DNA from: CALELM01 sp045617105
GTDB taxonomy: Bacteria; Bacillota; Negativicutes; Selenomonadales; Selenomonadaceae
Assembly (NCBI GenBank): GCA_045617105.1
Contig: JAZLHW010000031.1
Span: forward strand, 1-61,085
Length of the DNA stretch: 61,085 bases
Direction of reading: 5' to 3'
The notes below the pieces were generated by a model. That model saw only the letters and a list, made by a program, of their open reading frames with translations, had not been told where the DNA came from and ran no database searches. This document shows, in pieces, positions 44,674-53,494 of the stretch (positions are counted from its first letter, which is position 1; each line of letters opens with the position of its first letter). A program made the translations under genes and the position numbers.

Positions 44674-45564
44674 TTAATTGGGATCAAACATTTGCGTTGT
44701 AATTTCCAAAATACTGTCACGACGTTTCTTGGAATTGGCAAAATACTCATGAACTGCCTGACGATCCCGCTTTTCAATGGAATCGATCACATCACCTAAA
44801 ATAACCTGAAGCTCACGAAGATTGCTGCATATTGCTTCACCATTGGTCATGCAAATATCAGCCCACATATCAGCATTAGAAGAAGCTATTCTTGTTGTAT
44901 CCTTAAAACCTCCGCCAATCAATTTAATGCAGGAATCTAAATCTCCTCCACTCCGATTGAGCAATGTAACAAGCGCCGCTGCCGTCACATGCGGAACATG
45001 ACTGATGACAGAAGCACATCTGTCATGCTTTGCAATATCCAAAGACGTAAAATTTGCCCTCGTGTGTTTCAGCAGATCCATCAGTCTTTCACGGGCTTCT
45101 GCAGGGGCTCCCGTATCTTCCACTATCACATAAGCTTTGTCAGCAAACAGATCCTTTTGTGCAGCCTGAACACCGCTCTTTTCACGTCCGGTCATCGGAT
45201 GTCCCGCAATATAGTAGATCCCCTCAGGCAATATTTTCTGAAGCTTGTCCCAGATATACTGCTTCGTACTGCCGGCATCCGTCAGTATCGTGCCTTTCTT
45301 CAAAAATGGAAGTATTCGCTCCACCATTGGAACGATCTGCAATACCGGCGGACTTAAAAATACGATATCAGCATCTTTTACCATTCGCTCCAGATCAGGA
45401 CTTGCTTCATCCACAGCTCCAAGCTCCACGGCCTTTTTCATGGACTCTTGCGTGCGGGAATATCCCGTAATGTAGATATCATCCCCCAGTTGGTCTTTCA
45501 AGGCAAGCCCCAAGGAACCACCTATCAACCCAACACCGATAATCGCCAAATGGATCCTGCTCAT
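44674..45564 (-). CDS. tyrA: Prephenate dehydrogenase TyrA
   Basis: A 296-aa NAD-dependent oxidative decarboxylase of tyrosine synthesis. The Rossmann motif is AIIGVGLIGGSLGLA (residues 7-21). DAGSTKQYI and IAGHPMTGREKSGV carry catalytic residues, including the histidine. There is no C-terminal ACT domain. Its ATG overlaps the aroF stop as ATGA, so DAHP synthase and TyrA are made together. Confidence 0.94.
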   Translation of the reverse strand: MSRIHLAIIGVGLIGGSLGLALKDQLGDDIYITGYSRTQESMKKAVELGAVDEASPDLERMVKDADIVFLSPPVLQIVPMVERILPFLKKGTILTDAGSTKQYIWDKLQKILPEGIYYIAGHPMTGREKSGVQAAQKDLFADKAYVIVEDTGAPAEARERLMDLLKHTRANFTSLDIAKHDRCASVISHVPHVTAAALVTLLNRSGGDLDSCIKLIGGGFKDTTRIASSNADMWADICMTNGEAICSNLRELQVILGDVIDSIEKRDRQAVHEYFANSKKRRDSILEITTQMFDPN

Positions 45565-46574
45565 ACCTTTTTACCCATTAGCTTTGCAATATCCCCTATT
45601 TCAGTCATCAGAAGATCAAAATTCTTTGGTGTCAGAGACTGATCGCCATCTGAGAATGCAACCTCAGGATGTGGATGGACTTCAATGATAAGCCCATCTG
45701 CACCGGCAGCAATAGCCGCCCTTGCCATAGGACGAACCATCTGCCAACGGCCAGTTCCGTGGCTTGGATCTACTACAATAGGCAGATGGGAAAGTTCCTT
45801 CACGGCTGCTACAGCACTAAGATCCAACGTATTTCTCGTAAAAGTCTCATAAGTACGAATTCCGCGTTCGCAAAGGATAACATTTGTATTTCCGCCGCTC
45901 ATAATATACTCTGCAGCATTTAACCACTCACTGATCGTAGCAGAAAGCCCACGCTTCAGCATCACAGGCTTCTTTGCCTTTCCAAGTGCTTTCAGCAGCT
46001 GGAAATTCTGCATATTGCGGGCTCCTACCTGAAGAATATCCGCATACTTCTCAATAATCTCAATATCATCATGATCCACGACTTCCGTAACGACCTTCAA
46101 ACCAAATTCATCTGCCGTGGAACGAAGCATTTTCAGTCCTTCCTCAGCCAAACCCTGAAAATCATAAGGCGATGTACGAGGCTTGAATGCTCCCCCCCTC
46201 AAAAACTGTGCTCCGCTTTCTTTTACGCATTTAGCAGCCTCACGTAATTGCTCCAGACTTTCCACTGCGCAAGGGCCAGCCATAACTGCTAAATTTTCTC
46301 CGCCGATCTTCACTCCGTCAACATCAACCACGGTATCCATAGGCTGAAAATCACGGCTGACAAGCTTGTATTTTTCTGTAATGCGAACGGTCTTCTCTAC
46401 ACCGTCCATCATATTCATTTCCAGTTGGGCGATCTTCTTCTTTTCACCAATGACTCCTACGATCGTGCGATCCTCGCCTTCCGACAAATGGACCCGCAAC
46501 CCCATACGTTCAATTTTTTCCTGCACCTTTTTCAAATTTTCTTTCGTAGCATTTTGTGCCATTACAACAATCAT
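45561..46574 (-). CDS. aroF: 3-deoxy-7-phosphoheptulonate synthase (DAHP synthase, type I beta)
   Basis: A 337-aa enzyme that commits carbon to the shikimate pathway by joining phosphoenolpyruvate and erythrose-4-phosphate. An N-terminal ferredoxin-like regulatory domain (residues 1-75, MIVVMAQNATKENL) precedes the barrel with GGENLAVMAGPCAVES, RGGAFKPRTSPYDFQG and VDPSHGTGR. The regulatory domain usually gives feedback control by aromatic products. I start at 46574, with ggagg 8 bases upstream, instead of the frame opening at 46628. Confidence 0.94.
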   Translation of the reverse strand: MIVVMAQNATKENLKKVQEKIERMGLRVHLSEGEDRTIVGVIGEKKKIAQLEMNMMDGVEKTVRITEKYKLVSRDFQPMDTVVDVDGVKIGGENLAVMAGPCAVESLEQLREAAKCVKESGAQFLRGGAFKPRTSPYDFQGLAEEGLKMLRSTADEFGLKVVTEVVDHDDIEIIEKYADILQVGARNMQNFQLLKALGKAKKPVMLKRGLSATISEWLNAAEYIMSGGNTNVILCERGIRTYETFTRNTLDLSAVAAVKELSHLPIVVDPSHGTGRWQMVRPMARAAIAAGADGLIIEVHPHPEVAFSDGDQSLTPKNFDLLMTEIGDIAKLMGKKV

Positions 46575-46611
46575 ATAGAATCCTCCAAACAATTTAAAAA
46601 TCAAGCGGTAT

Positions 46612-46639
46612 ACAAAAACCCGTCCCAATAGAGGGACGA
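46612..46639 (-). terminator. Intrinsic terminator after GNAT gene
   Basis: The stem cgtccc/gggacg (46621-46638, 6-base loop) is followed on the minus strand by gg and five T. It lies 38 bases before the aroF start. Confidence 0.75.
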
Positions 46640-46642
46640 GTG

Positions 46643-47134
46643 CTAAGCTTTTTCAACGGATGCCCTCTCAACTATACATGATTCGTCCAGCACCATAGCA
46701 ATTTCATCGCAATTTGGAAATTTAGGGCACTCAATACAATCCTTCCAAACCTTATGGGGAAGTTCGTTTTTTGTGATTGTCTTAAAACCGATCGTCTGAA
46801 AGAATCCCGGCTTGTAAGTCAATGTAAAAAACTTTTTAACACCAATTTCCCTGCCTTCCTCCAAAAGACGACGCACGATCATGGAACCAATTCCTTGACG
46901 AACCACTTTAGGCGAAATCGCCATGGTACGAACCTCTGCCAGTGCGTCCCAAATAATATGCAAAGCACCCACACCGACTACCTTGCCATCATCATCCTCT
47001 GCAACGATCATCTCACGCAAGGTCTCATACAGCGTATTCCGGGAACGTGCCAGCATAATACCGTCATTAGCATAGTCCATAATGAGTGCATATATATCTT
47101 CCACATCATCAAATGTCGGTTTTCTATATTTCAT
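46643..47134 (-). CDS. GNAT N-acetyltransferase, ArgA-like
   Basis: A 163-aa GNAT-fold enzyme. ALAEVRTMAISPKVVRQGIG (acetyl-CoA loop RxxGIG) and YKPGFFQTIGFKTITKNELPHKVW resemble the stand-alone short N-acetylglutamate synthases of arginine synthesis. CIECPKFPNCDEIAM is a small cysteine cluster seen in that group. The role in arginine synthesis is inferred, as no arg gene is near. The start at 47134 has gtggtagg upstream; the frame is open to 47170. Confidence 0.82.
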   Translation of the reverse strand: MKYRKPTFDDVEDIYALIMDYANDGIMLARSRNTLYETLREMIVAEDDDGKVVGVGALHIIWDALAEVRTMAISPKVVRQGIGSMIVRRLLEEGREIGVKKFFTLTYKPGFFQTIGFKTITKNELPHKVWKDCIECPKFPNCDEIAMVLDESCIVERASVEKA

Positions 47135-47262
47135 TATTCCTACCACCTTTTCCGCATGATCATACACCAACTAACGATCCATCCCCCAAATGCTCCCATC
47201 ACTTGGGCTAACACATTCCAACCTTGGCATCATCCATAAGCCACAAAGACTCTCACCCTTAT

Positions 47263-47844
47263 TTATTTCTGGATCAAGTTATCCATTCGTTTGACTGGAC
47301 CGCTCAGATCCATGTGACCAGCAAGCGTTTCCAAAGTTTTTCCATCGATCAAAATCTGTACAGACTTTATTTCGGGGAACTCCGTCAGAGTATTTACCAG
47401 CGAAGCTATCAACAGTGTCTCTCCTGTGGAACCTCCAACAAAATCCTTTTTTAAACTGCTGTTAAAATTCACTTTTGCGATCCCATTAGCTACTTCTATA
47501 CCAAGCAAGCGTGCGGTTTTAGGAAAAATAGTCACTAACGCCTTATCATCCGTCCCTTCCAATAACGAATTTACTGCTGAAGCATACTCGCCACCCTTTT
47601 CAGCTTCTGCACTGCGTTTCACAGCCACAAGCTTTGTGCCATCGCTATTCGGATAATATACCTTAAAAGTATATTCTTTTTTCTTCTGGACATTGCTTCC
47701 AGCATCTGCGGAAGAAGCAGACGGAACAGAGGAAGATACAGACTGCTGGTTTTGGTTCTCCTTTTCGCCCTGTGGGTCGCATCCCGACACCAAAAGTGAT
47801 ACAAGCAACATCAAAACCCCAAAAAATATTCTCATTCTATTCAT
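47263..47844 (-). CDS. GerMN-domain lipoprotein
   Basis: A 193-aa lipoprotein. The signal peptide ends with the lipobox LVSGC, then a Ser/Gln-rich linker, then a GerMN domain (about residues 60-180, VKVYYPNSDGTKLV...NGIAKVNFNSSL, SVQILIDGKTLETLAGH). Such domains occur in spore germination protein GerM and, in non-sporing cells, next to cell-wall amidases. The amidase gene lies just upstream here. The start is uncertain: 47844 or 47856. Confidence 0.88.
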   Translation of the reverse strand: MNRMRIFFGVLMLLVSLLVSGCDPQGEKENQNQQSVSSSVPSASSADAGSNVQKKKEYTFKVYYPNSDGTKLVAVKRSAEAEKGGEYASAVNSLLEGTDDKALVTIFPKTARLLGIEVANGIAKVNFNSSLKKDFVGGSTGETLLIASLVNTLTEFPEIKSVQILIDGKTLETLAGHMDLSGPVKRMDNLIQK

Positions 47845-47888
47845 GCAAAAGTTCATCTCCCCTTACCATGCTGCAAAACTGCACTGCT

Positions 47889-48926
47889 TCATTGAAAATA
47901 CCTGCCAAGAGCATTCGCTATTGCAAATGCCAATCTGTCTTGATATTCATCGTCATCCAGATAAGCTTCTTCCTCGTAATTGGTAACAAAACCAAGCTCC
48001 AGCAACGAGGCCGGCATACGGGAATGCTTTAACACATAAAAATTCGCTGTCTTAATGCCTCGATTAAAAAGCCCGCCAAATTCTGCCAGTTCATCATTCA
48101 AAAAAGTCGCAAGCTTCCTCCCCCGATAAGAGTTCCCATAATAATATGTCTCCATACCATGTGCATTCGCATTGGAAAAGGCATTGCAATGTATACTAAC
48201 GAAAACCTCAGCTTTCCTTGCACGTTCAGCAACATTTACCCGTGCTTGCAATTCTTGCCGATCCGTCGCATTGACACCATAAACATCACGATCTGTTTCC
48301 CGTGTCATGATAACGTTTGCCCCGGATTTCTCCAACAATTCTTTGGTTTTCATGGCAACAGCCAGCACAACGTCCTTTTCTTTCACCCCATGGGGACCGA
48401 TTGCACCTGAATCACTGCCTCCATGGCCTGGATCAAGGACAATGGAATGACCCTCTACACCATAGACCTTCTGCTTGAACAACGAAGGGTAAATGTCAAT
48501 AACTAAACGATATGGCTTTTTTGCCTTTTTGTCTGCATCTGCTGTGTATACCTTGCAGTTCTCATCTATCACTGCATTTTTCGTTAAAACTGTCACAACC
48601 GTATGCTTTTTTTCTGGTTCTTCTATCTTTACACCAGATGCCAATTCATATTCTAAGGGAATATCTTTTTTCTGTTTTCCAGCTTTCGTATTTTCAAGAT
48701 GTATGACAAGCTGATCCTCCGTTACTTCATCTTCACGGATATTATATTCTAGGTCCTTTCGATTCATTCCGATCTCTATTCGGAGAAATTCCTGTCCATC
48801 TTCCTGAACCATTGATGCCTGAAAAGAATTCAGCTTATGCACCGGTTTCCCCGCAAAAGCTGCCGGAATAGCTGCCATCATGAAAAGTGCCGTCAACAAC
48901 AAAAGAAAAAAAAGTTTACGAACCAA
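47889..48926 (-). CDS. N-acetylmuramoyl-L-alanine amidase
   Basis: A 345-aa exported amidase. The signal peptide (KLFFLLLLTALFMMAAIPAA) is followed by an AMIN-like domain (about residues 30-140) and an Amidase_3 domain, with zinc ligands in IVLDPGHGGSDSG, AEVFVSIHCNA and the catalytic glutamate in SLLELGFVTN. It splits peptide from glycan strands. Translation most likely begins at a TTG (48926), 8 bases after ggagg; the ATG at 48941 overlaps that site. Confidence 0.93.
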   Translation of the reverse strand: MVRKLFFLLLLTALFMMAAIPAAFAGKPVHKLNSFQASMVQEDGQEFLRIEIGMNRKDLEYNIREDEVTEDQLVIHLENTKAGKQKKDIPLEYELASGVKIEEPEKKHTVVTVLTKNAVIDENCKVYTADADKKAKKPYRLVIDIYPSLFKQKVYGVEGHSIVLDPGHGGSDSGAIGPHGVKEKDVVLAVAMKTKELLEKSGANVIMTRETDRDVYGVNATDRQELQARVNVAERARKAEVFVSIHCNAFSNANAHGMETYYYGNSYRGRKLATFLNDELAEFGGLFNRGIKTANFYVLKHSRMPASLLELGFVTNYEEEAYLDDDEYQDRLAFAIANALGRYFQ

Positions 48927-48965
48927 AAAGAATACCTCCATATATGAAAAACTAAGTGCAGCCGC

Positions 48966-49175
48966 TCAATCTCTTTGCCCGTGGAGAAGCTCCATTGCCT
49001 CGTTTTCCGCTTGTTCCGTAGTTTCCTCATCCAAGAAAATATTTATTTTCAAATAAACACCCTCCTCTGCTCCCTCTGGCAGAAAGCAGCTAGGAAAAAC
49101 TACCTTTTTCATTTCATCTCCCAGAAGAAGAACTGCCTTGTCTTCTTCCAAACGATCAAGATATGCTGAAATCAT
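48966..49175 (-). CDS. DUF3006 family protein
   Basis: A 69-aa acidic protein (SAYLDRLEEDKAVLLLGDE) of the DUF3006 family. Members usually sit beside ComEC-like MBL-fold proteins, as here, where its ATG overlaps the MBL stop by 4 bases. Function unknown. Confidence 0.85.
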   Translation of the reverse strand: MISAYLDRLEEDKAVLLLGDEMKKVVFPSCFLPEGAEEGVYLKINIFLDEETTEQAENEAMELLHGQRD

Positions 49176-50038
49176 TTTTTCTCCCCCGTAACCTTATAAG
49201 TCTTTCCATCGGTCGTAATCGTGACAGTCCCATCTTCATCGGTACGATATATCTTGCAGGAAACCTTTTGGTACTGCTTTAATGTCGGAGCGTGAGGGTG
49301 TCCATAATCATTCCCTGTACCGCAGGAAATAATACCGACCTCTGGCTCAACCGCCTGCAAAAACTTTGCACTGGAAGATGTCTTGCTCCCATGGTGCGGA
49401 ACCTTAATCACCTTACATTTCAGATCCTTTGCAAAGGATTTCAATTCCTGAGCTTCTGTCTCTTTCTCTGCATCCCCAGTAAAGAGCATAGTGAACTCAC
49501 CAAAGGTCAGCTTCCCTACAACAGACTCATTGTTGGGATCATGCTTATCTCCTTTTTTTTGCCCATTCTTCACCATCTCGTCTGTCGGGCTGAATACGAA
49601 AAAGCTCGCCTGATCTCCAAAATCCAAGCGATCCCCAGCTTTTAATGCATGAAGCTTGATTCCTTTTTCCTTGAGCAGCTTCATATAATCTAGATAATAC
49701 TTGGAAGTTGCAGGCATACCATTGTCATAGACCTCTTTGACAGAAAACTCTGTCAGAAGAACCTCCATGCCTCCAATATGATCTGCATGGGGATGCGTTA
49801 AAATGACTTTGTCCAATGCTTCTACATTCGCTTTTTTTAATTCTTTCCGCAACTTGTCCCGTTCATCCTCATCACTGGTATCTACCAATACCAGTTGCTT
49901 TCCGGTTTGAACAAGAATCGCATCTCCCTGCCCTACATCAAGAACCTTTACCGTTAGATTTTTCGTTGCTCCGCCGCATCCAGCAAACAAGCAAAGAGAT
50001 ACGGCAATCATGCAAAGTATCAAAATCGCTTTTTTCAT
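49172..50038 (-). CDS. ComEC/Rec2-like MBL-fold lipoprotein
   Basis: A 288-aa lipoprotein (lipobox LFAGC) with a metallo-beta-lactamase domain. VKVLDVGQGDAILVQTG, the metal motif LTHPHADHIGG, GDAEKETEAQEL and VPHHGSKTSSS match the soluble C-terminal domain of ComEC. The membrane channel of ComEC is absent. It acts outside the cytoplasmic membrane; its substrate is unknown. Followed by DUF3006. Confidence 0.92.
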   Translation of the reverse strand: MKKAILILCMIAVSLCLFAGCGGATKNLTVKVLDVGQGDAILVQTGKQLVLVDTSDEDERDKLRKELKKANVEALDKVILTHPHADHIGGMEVLLTEFSVKEVYDNGMPATSKYYLDYMKLLKEKGIKLHALKAGDRLDFGDQASFFVFSPTDEMVKNGQKKGDKHDPNNESVVGKLTFGEFTMLFTGDAEKETEAQELKSFAKDLKCKVIKVPHHGSKTSSSAKFLQAVEPEVGIISCGTGNDYGHPHAPTLKQYQKVSCKIYRTDEDGTVTITTDGKTYKVTGEKK

Positions 50039-50053
50039 AATAACCTCCTAACC

Positions 50054-50248
50054 TCAACCATCATGGTGCATGTTCCGATAAATAAGAAATAAACGCACAA
50101 CAAACAACACCAACCAAATCGCAAATGTAATCAAATAGATTATATCAACGGTCGTAAGAGCATTCATATCCATTTCTATCAGGATCCAAACTGCCATAAT
50201 AAAAATCAACCAATCGATCTTATTGACAGATTGCAATACTTGCTTCAT
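50054..50248 (-). CDS. Small membrane protein, 64 aa
   Basis: I do not recognise this protein. It has two predicted membrane helices (WLIFIMAVWILIEM and TVDIIYLITFAIWLVLFVV) and a short basic tail. ggagg lies 9 bases before the ATG. It sits between the 155-aa unknown and the MBL lipoprotein on the same strand, so an envelope role is likely but unproven. Confidence 0.7.
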   Translation of the reverse strand: MKQVLQSVNKIDWLIFIMAVWILIEMDMNALTTVDIIYLITFAIWLVLFVVRLFLIYRNMHHDG

Positions 50249-50280
50249 AAGCTATCCTCCATACAACAATAAACTGCAGC

Positions 50281-50748
50281 TCACCCTTCATACCTTGGAC
50301 GATCCCATTCCAGCTCCTTGACATCAGCGGCCGCACGCTGCTTGATCTCATTGACACATTCTTCCACGTCCTTGCTTGCCCCCTGAAAATCTGCCGTTTC
50401 GCATCGATAGGAAGCCGCTCTGGCATTGAAATCCTCTACCATCTCCGTAAACTCACGAACAGCCGCCTCATTATCATGGTGGATCATGGATTTCATCTCA
50501 TCCATACGGATCTCCATCACTAAGATCCATCGCACCTGGCTCCTGTTCAGCATATGATTCTTTCCAACCGGAGGTTTTGACAATTTAAAAGGAAGTTCCA
50601 TAGAATCTCGAATCTCATCAGCTGTCATGTGGCAACAATTCCACGAATCCACAACATCCAAAGCAATCGGACGAAAAAGCATGACAAAAATGGAAAGTAT
50701 GATTACCATCAACAGCCATTCAAAACTTCGTTTTTGATTGATCTGCAT
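50281..50748 (-). CDS. Membrane-anchored unknown protein, 155 aa
   Basis: I do not recognise this protein. One N-terminal helix (FEWLLMVIILSIFVMLF, residues 9-25) is followed by a helical, charged domain (ELPFKLSKPP...EIRMDEMKSMIHHDNEAAVREFTEMVEDF). It has three cysteines after the anchor. The ribosome site is weak. It follows the lipid kinase by 6 bases, so it is probably coupled to it. Confidence 0.68.
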   Translation of the reverse strand: MQINQKRSFEWLLMVIILSIFVMLFRPIALDVVDSWNCCHMTADEIRDSMELPFKLSKPPVGKNHMLNRSQVRWILVMEIRMDEMKSMIHHDNEAAVREFTEMVEDFNARAASYRCETADFQGASKDVEECVNEIKQRAAADVKELEWDRPRYEG

Positions 50749-50754
50749 TTTTAT

Positions 50755-51636
50755 TTACACGCAATACACTTCGATTGCTTTTGGAATCGTTTCCACCCGA
50801 ATCGGAAGCAAGGGACCAATTTCCCCGTCCAAATCACTCTGTACCGCATCGGAGGAAATGACCGTAAAATTCTTTGCCTGAACATGAAGCACAGCTTTTT
50901 TTTCATCTACAGGCTTTCCTGCAAAAAGGTCTGCTGTCAGCTTCATCAAATCCGCAGGGCTGCACTTTTTCACTGCCAAAAAGTCTAACATGCCGTCATC
51001 TACGCTTGCCGCTTGCATGACATTCTTCATGCTGCCTACCACAGAGCTATTCGTAATGATAAATAAAAATGCCTCCATCTCATATTCCTTGCCATCTGCC
51101 TGAAGCTTGAGCGGCATAGTACGAAGCTTGGGAATCTCACCAATTCCTTTCAAGTAGTATGCCATCTTTCCCATAGCATTTTTTAGTCTGGCATCTACCT
51201 CATGCGCAATGGAGGTCATCATGCCGCCGCTTGCCACATTGATAAAATATTCCTCACCAACAAGCCCCAGATCCACCCAACGAGTTTTTCCCTCAGCAAT
51301 GCAGTCAAAATACTTCTCCATGTCCTCATTGATTTTCAAATAAGAGGCAAAATCATTGGACGTACCGCTGCCAATAATAGCAACTGGCAGGCGAAGACTC
51401 GCTTTCACCAAAAGATTCACGACCTCATGAAGCGTACCATCTCCGCCGGCAGCCACCACCCCGTCCGGCTGGACTTCACGGACAAAGGATTCAAATACGC
51501 CCGTATTGTCTTTTCTTGTCCGATAAGGAACCAACATGCAGTCACGCTTTTGGAATTCCTCAATGATCCAATCCAGTTTTTTCTTGAACGTTGCATGCCC
51601 AGAAACCGGATTATACGCAAGAACGAATCGCTTCAT
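50755..51636 (-). CDS. YegS/BmrU-like lipid (diacylglycerol) kinase
   Basis: A 293-aa diacylglycerol-kinase-family enzyme. The N-terminal NPVSGHATFKKKL, the ATP motif VVAAGGDGTLHEVVNLL and the GSGTSNDFASYL loop are present. It phosphorylates a lipid on the inner membrane leaflet, probably recycling diacylglycerol. The ATG at 51636 follows ggagg by 7 bases and overlaps the flippase stop as TGATG. Confidence 0.92.
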   Translation of the reverse strand: MKRFVLAYNPVSGHATFKKKLDWIIEEFQKRDCMLVPYRTRKDNTGVFESFVREVQPDGVVAAGGDGTLHEVVNLLVKASLRLPVAIIGSGTSNDFASYLKINEDMEKYFDCIAEGKTRWVDLGLVGEEYFINVASGGMMTSIAHEVDARLKNAMGKMAYYLKGIGEIPKLRTMPLKLQADGKEYEMEAFLFIITNSSVVGSMKNVMQAASVDDGMLDFLAVKKCSPADLMKLTADLFAGKPVDEKKAVLHVQAKNFTVISSDAVQSDLDGEIGPLLPIRVETIPKAIEVYCV

Positions 51637-53306
51637 CAATGTCCCTCCTGACGCTCCTTAAAAACGCCTATACGGCGCATCAGCTTAATAAACATGCGTC
51701 CAATCATCGGAATCCGCTGAATATCCTCTTCCTTGATTCCGCCAACCAGTATCATAGCAAAAATATAGACGGCACAGCCAAAGAATACGGCCCCAAAGGT
51801 AGAAAATACGCCGCTTTCAAAATAACTTAACGTAATGTCATAGAAAAACTTGACACCGACTGCCATGATCACTGCCGAAATCACGGTCTTGAAAAACTGC
51901 GGCATTTCCATGCGGTATCCCGTATAACGATAGATAAAGTACAAATTGATAAAAGCAGCGACACCCATATCAGCCGCCGTTGCCCATGCGGCACCCATAA
52001 TGCCAAGTGCCGGTATCGCCGTAAGCACCCAGTTCAAACCGACCTTGGCAGCTGCAGCAAGAACCATGTTGATCATAGGAATCTTCGTATGTCCCAAGCC
52101 CTGCAATACAGCCGTTGATACCTGATGCAGCCCAAGAAGCACAATACTGACTGCCGAGATCATAACCGCCGGACCTGCTCCAGGCGCATTATAGATCAAG
52201 GAAGATATCGGCGTTGCCAACACAAAGACGACGACAAAAGCAGGAAAGCAGACAAAATTGGAAATGCGTACCGAGGACGCAATCTGCCCATAAACCCTCT
52301 CCTTCTGTTTCAATGCTCTTGCCTCTGAAATTACAGGCACAATGCTCATCGCCATCGAAGCGGTAAGTATCGTTGCAAGATTTACCAAAGGGACTGCCAT
52401 ACCTGTCAAGTAGCCAAAAAGCTCCGTTGCCTGATTGACCGTATAGCCTGCAACCTCCAAACGCTGCGGCACGATCATCAAGTCTAAATTGGAAACCACA
52501 GGGAGCATGATACTTGCCGCTGAAACCGGCAGGGAAAGTGCAAAGATCCGCTTAATGATCTGCCACTTGGTCTCATGCTCCGTTTCTGGCACAGGCTTCA
52601 GATCCCGCCCATAATCACGCTCAATATCCCTATCCAGTTTGATATGGAAATAAACCAATACAATAAGCCCCGTCACAGCGCCTGCAAGAGCACCCAAACT
52701 AGCACCTGCCGAAGCGTATTCCAATCCCCAAGGAAGCCACAGATCTGCAAGCACGATCATGACTACCACACGGAAGATCTGCTCCACAATTTGCGAAACA
52801 GCCGTTGGTGTCATTCTCTGCCACCCCTGCAAGTAACCACGGGAGCTTGCCAAAAATGTCACAAAGAATACGGTAGGGGCAAGAGCCACCATCGAAAGAT
52901 ACGCTCTGGAATCTCGAATAAAATGCCAGTCGATCAACCATTGTGCACCAAAATAGGTCAGCAATGAAAAAACAATGCCCGTTACCAGCATCAGCATCAT
53001 GGAAACACGAAAGACACGCTTTGCTCCGCAAATGTCCTTGAGTGCTACACGCTCTGCCGTAATAATGGAAATCGCCACAGGCACACCCGCCTGCGAAACC
53101 GTCATGGCAAAGAAATAAATAGGAAATGCCATCTGGTAAAGACCGATACCTTCACCGCCAAGAATACGGGAAACAAAAATCCAATTAAGCGAACCAATTA
53201 CCTTGACCACGAATCCCGCAACCGTAAGAATCAAGGTTCCCTTCAGAAATGACTCGCCCTTACTAGATTCTTTTTCAGAAACACCCTGACTGCTAATCGA
53301 AAACAC
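51636..53306 (-). CDS. MATE/SpoVB-like lipid flippase
   Basis: A 556-aa polytopic membrane protein with about 14 helices, of the oligosaccharide-flippase/SpoVB (MurJ-like) superfamily. GTLILTVAGFVVKVIGSL, YQMAFPIYFFAM and GYLQGWQRMTPTAVSQIVEQ are family segments. It probably flips lipid-linked peptidoglycan or polysaccharide precursors. The frame begins at a GTG (53306) with gaggc almost touching it, so the exact start is uncertain. Confidence 0.88.
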   Translation of the reverse strand: MFSISSQGVSEKESSKGESFLKGTLILTVAGFVVKVIGSLNWIFVSRILGGEGIGLYQMAFPIYFFAMTVSQAGVPVAISIITAERVALKDICGAKRVFRVSMMLMLVTGIVFSLLTYFGAQWLIDWHFIRDSRAYLSMVALAPTVFFVTFLASSRGYLQGWQRMTPTAVSQIVEQIFRVVVMIVLADLWLPWGLEYASAGASLGALAGAVTGLIVLVYFHIKLDRDIERDYGRDLKPVPETEHETKWQIIKRIFALSLPVSAASIMLPVVSNLDLMIVPQRLEVAGYTVNQATELFGYLTGMAVPLVNLATILTASMAMSIVPVISEARALKQKERVYGQIASSVRISNFVCFPAFVVVFVLATPISSLIYNAPGAGPAVMISAVSIVLLGLHQVSTAVLQGLGHTKIPMINMVLAAAAKVGLNWVLTAIPALGIMGAAWATAADMGVAAFINLYFIYRYTGYRMEMPQFFKTVISAVIMAVGVKFFYDITLSYFESGVFSTFGAVFFGCAVYIFAMILVGGIKEEDIQRIPMIGRMFIKLMRRIGVFKERQEGH

Positions 53307-53494
53307 CGCCTCAGCATGCGAATCCTTTGCAAAAAATTCGCATTACTTATATAATATGGTTAACAATATCATAAAAAAGCAAAAATCTGAGTAAAAATCC
53401 TTTGTAACTCTCGACTGCCTCTACGCACATATTAACGATTGAAATTATACCATTTCTTTCCTAAGTATTCCAGTATTTTTCAAAGGAGTTTCGC

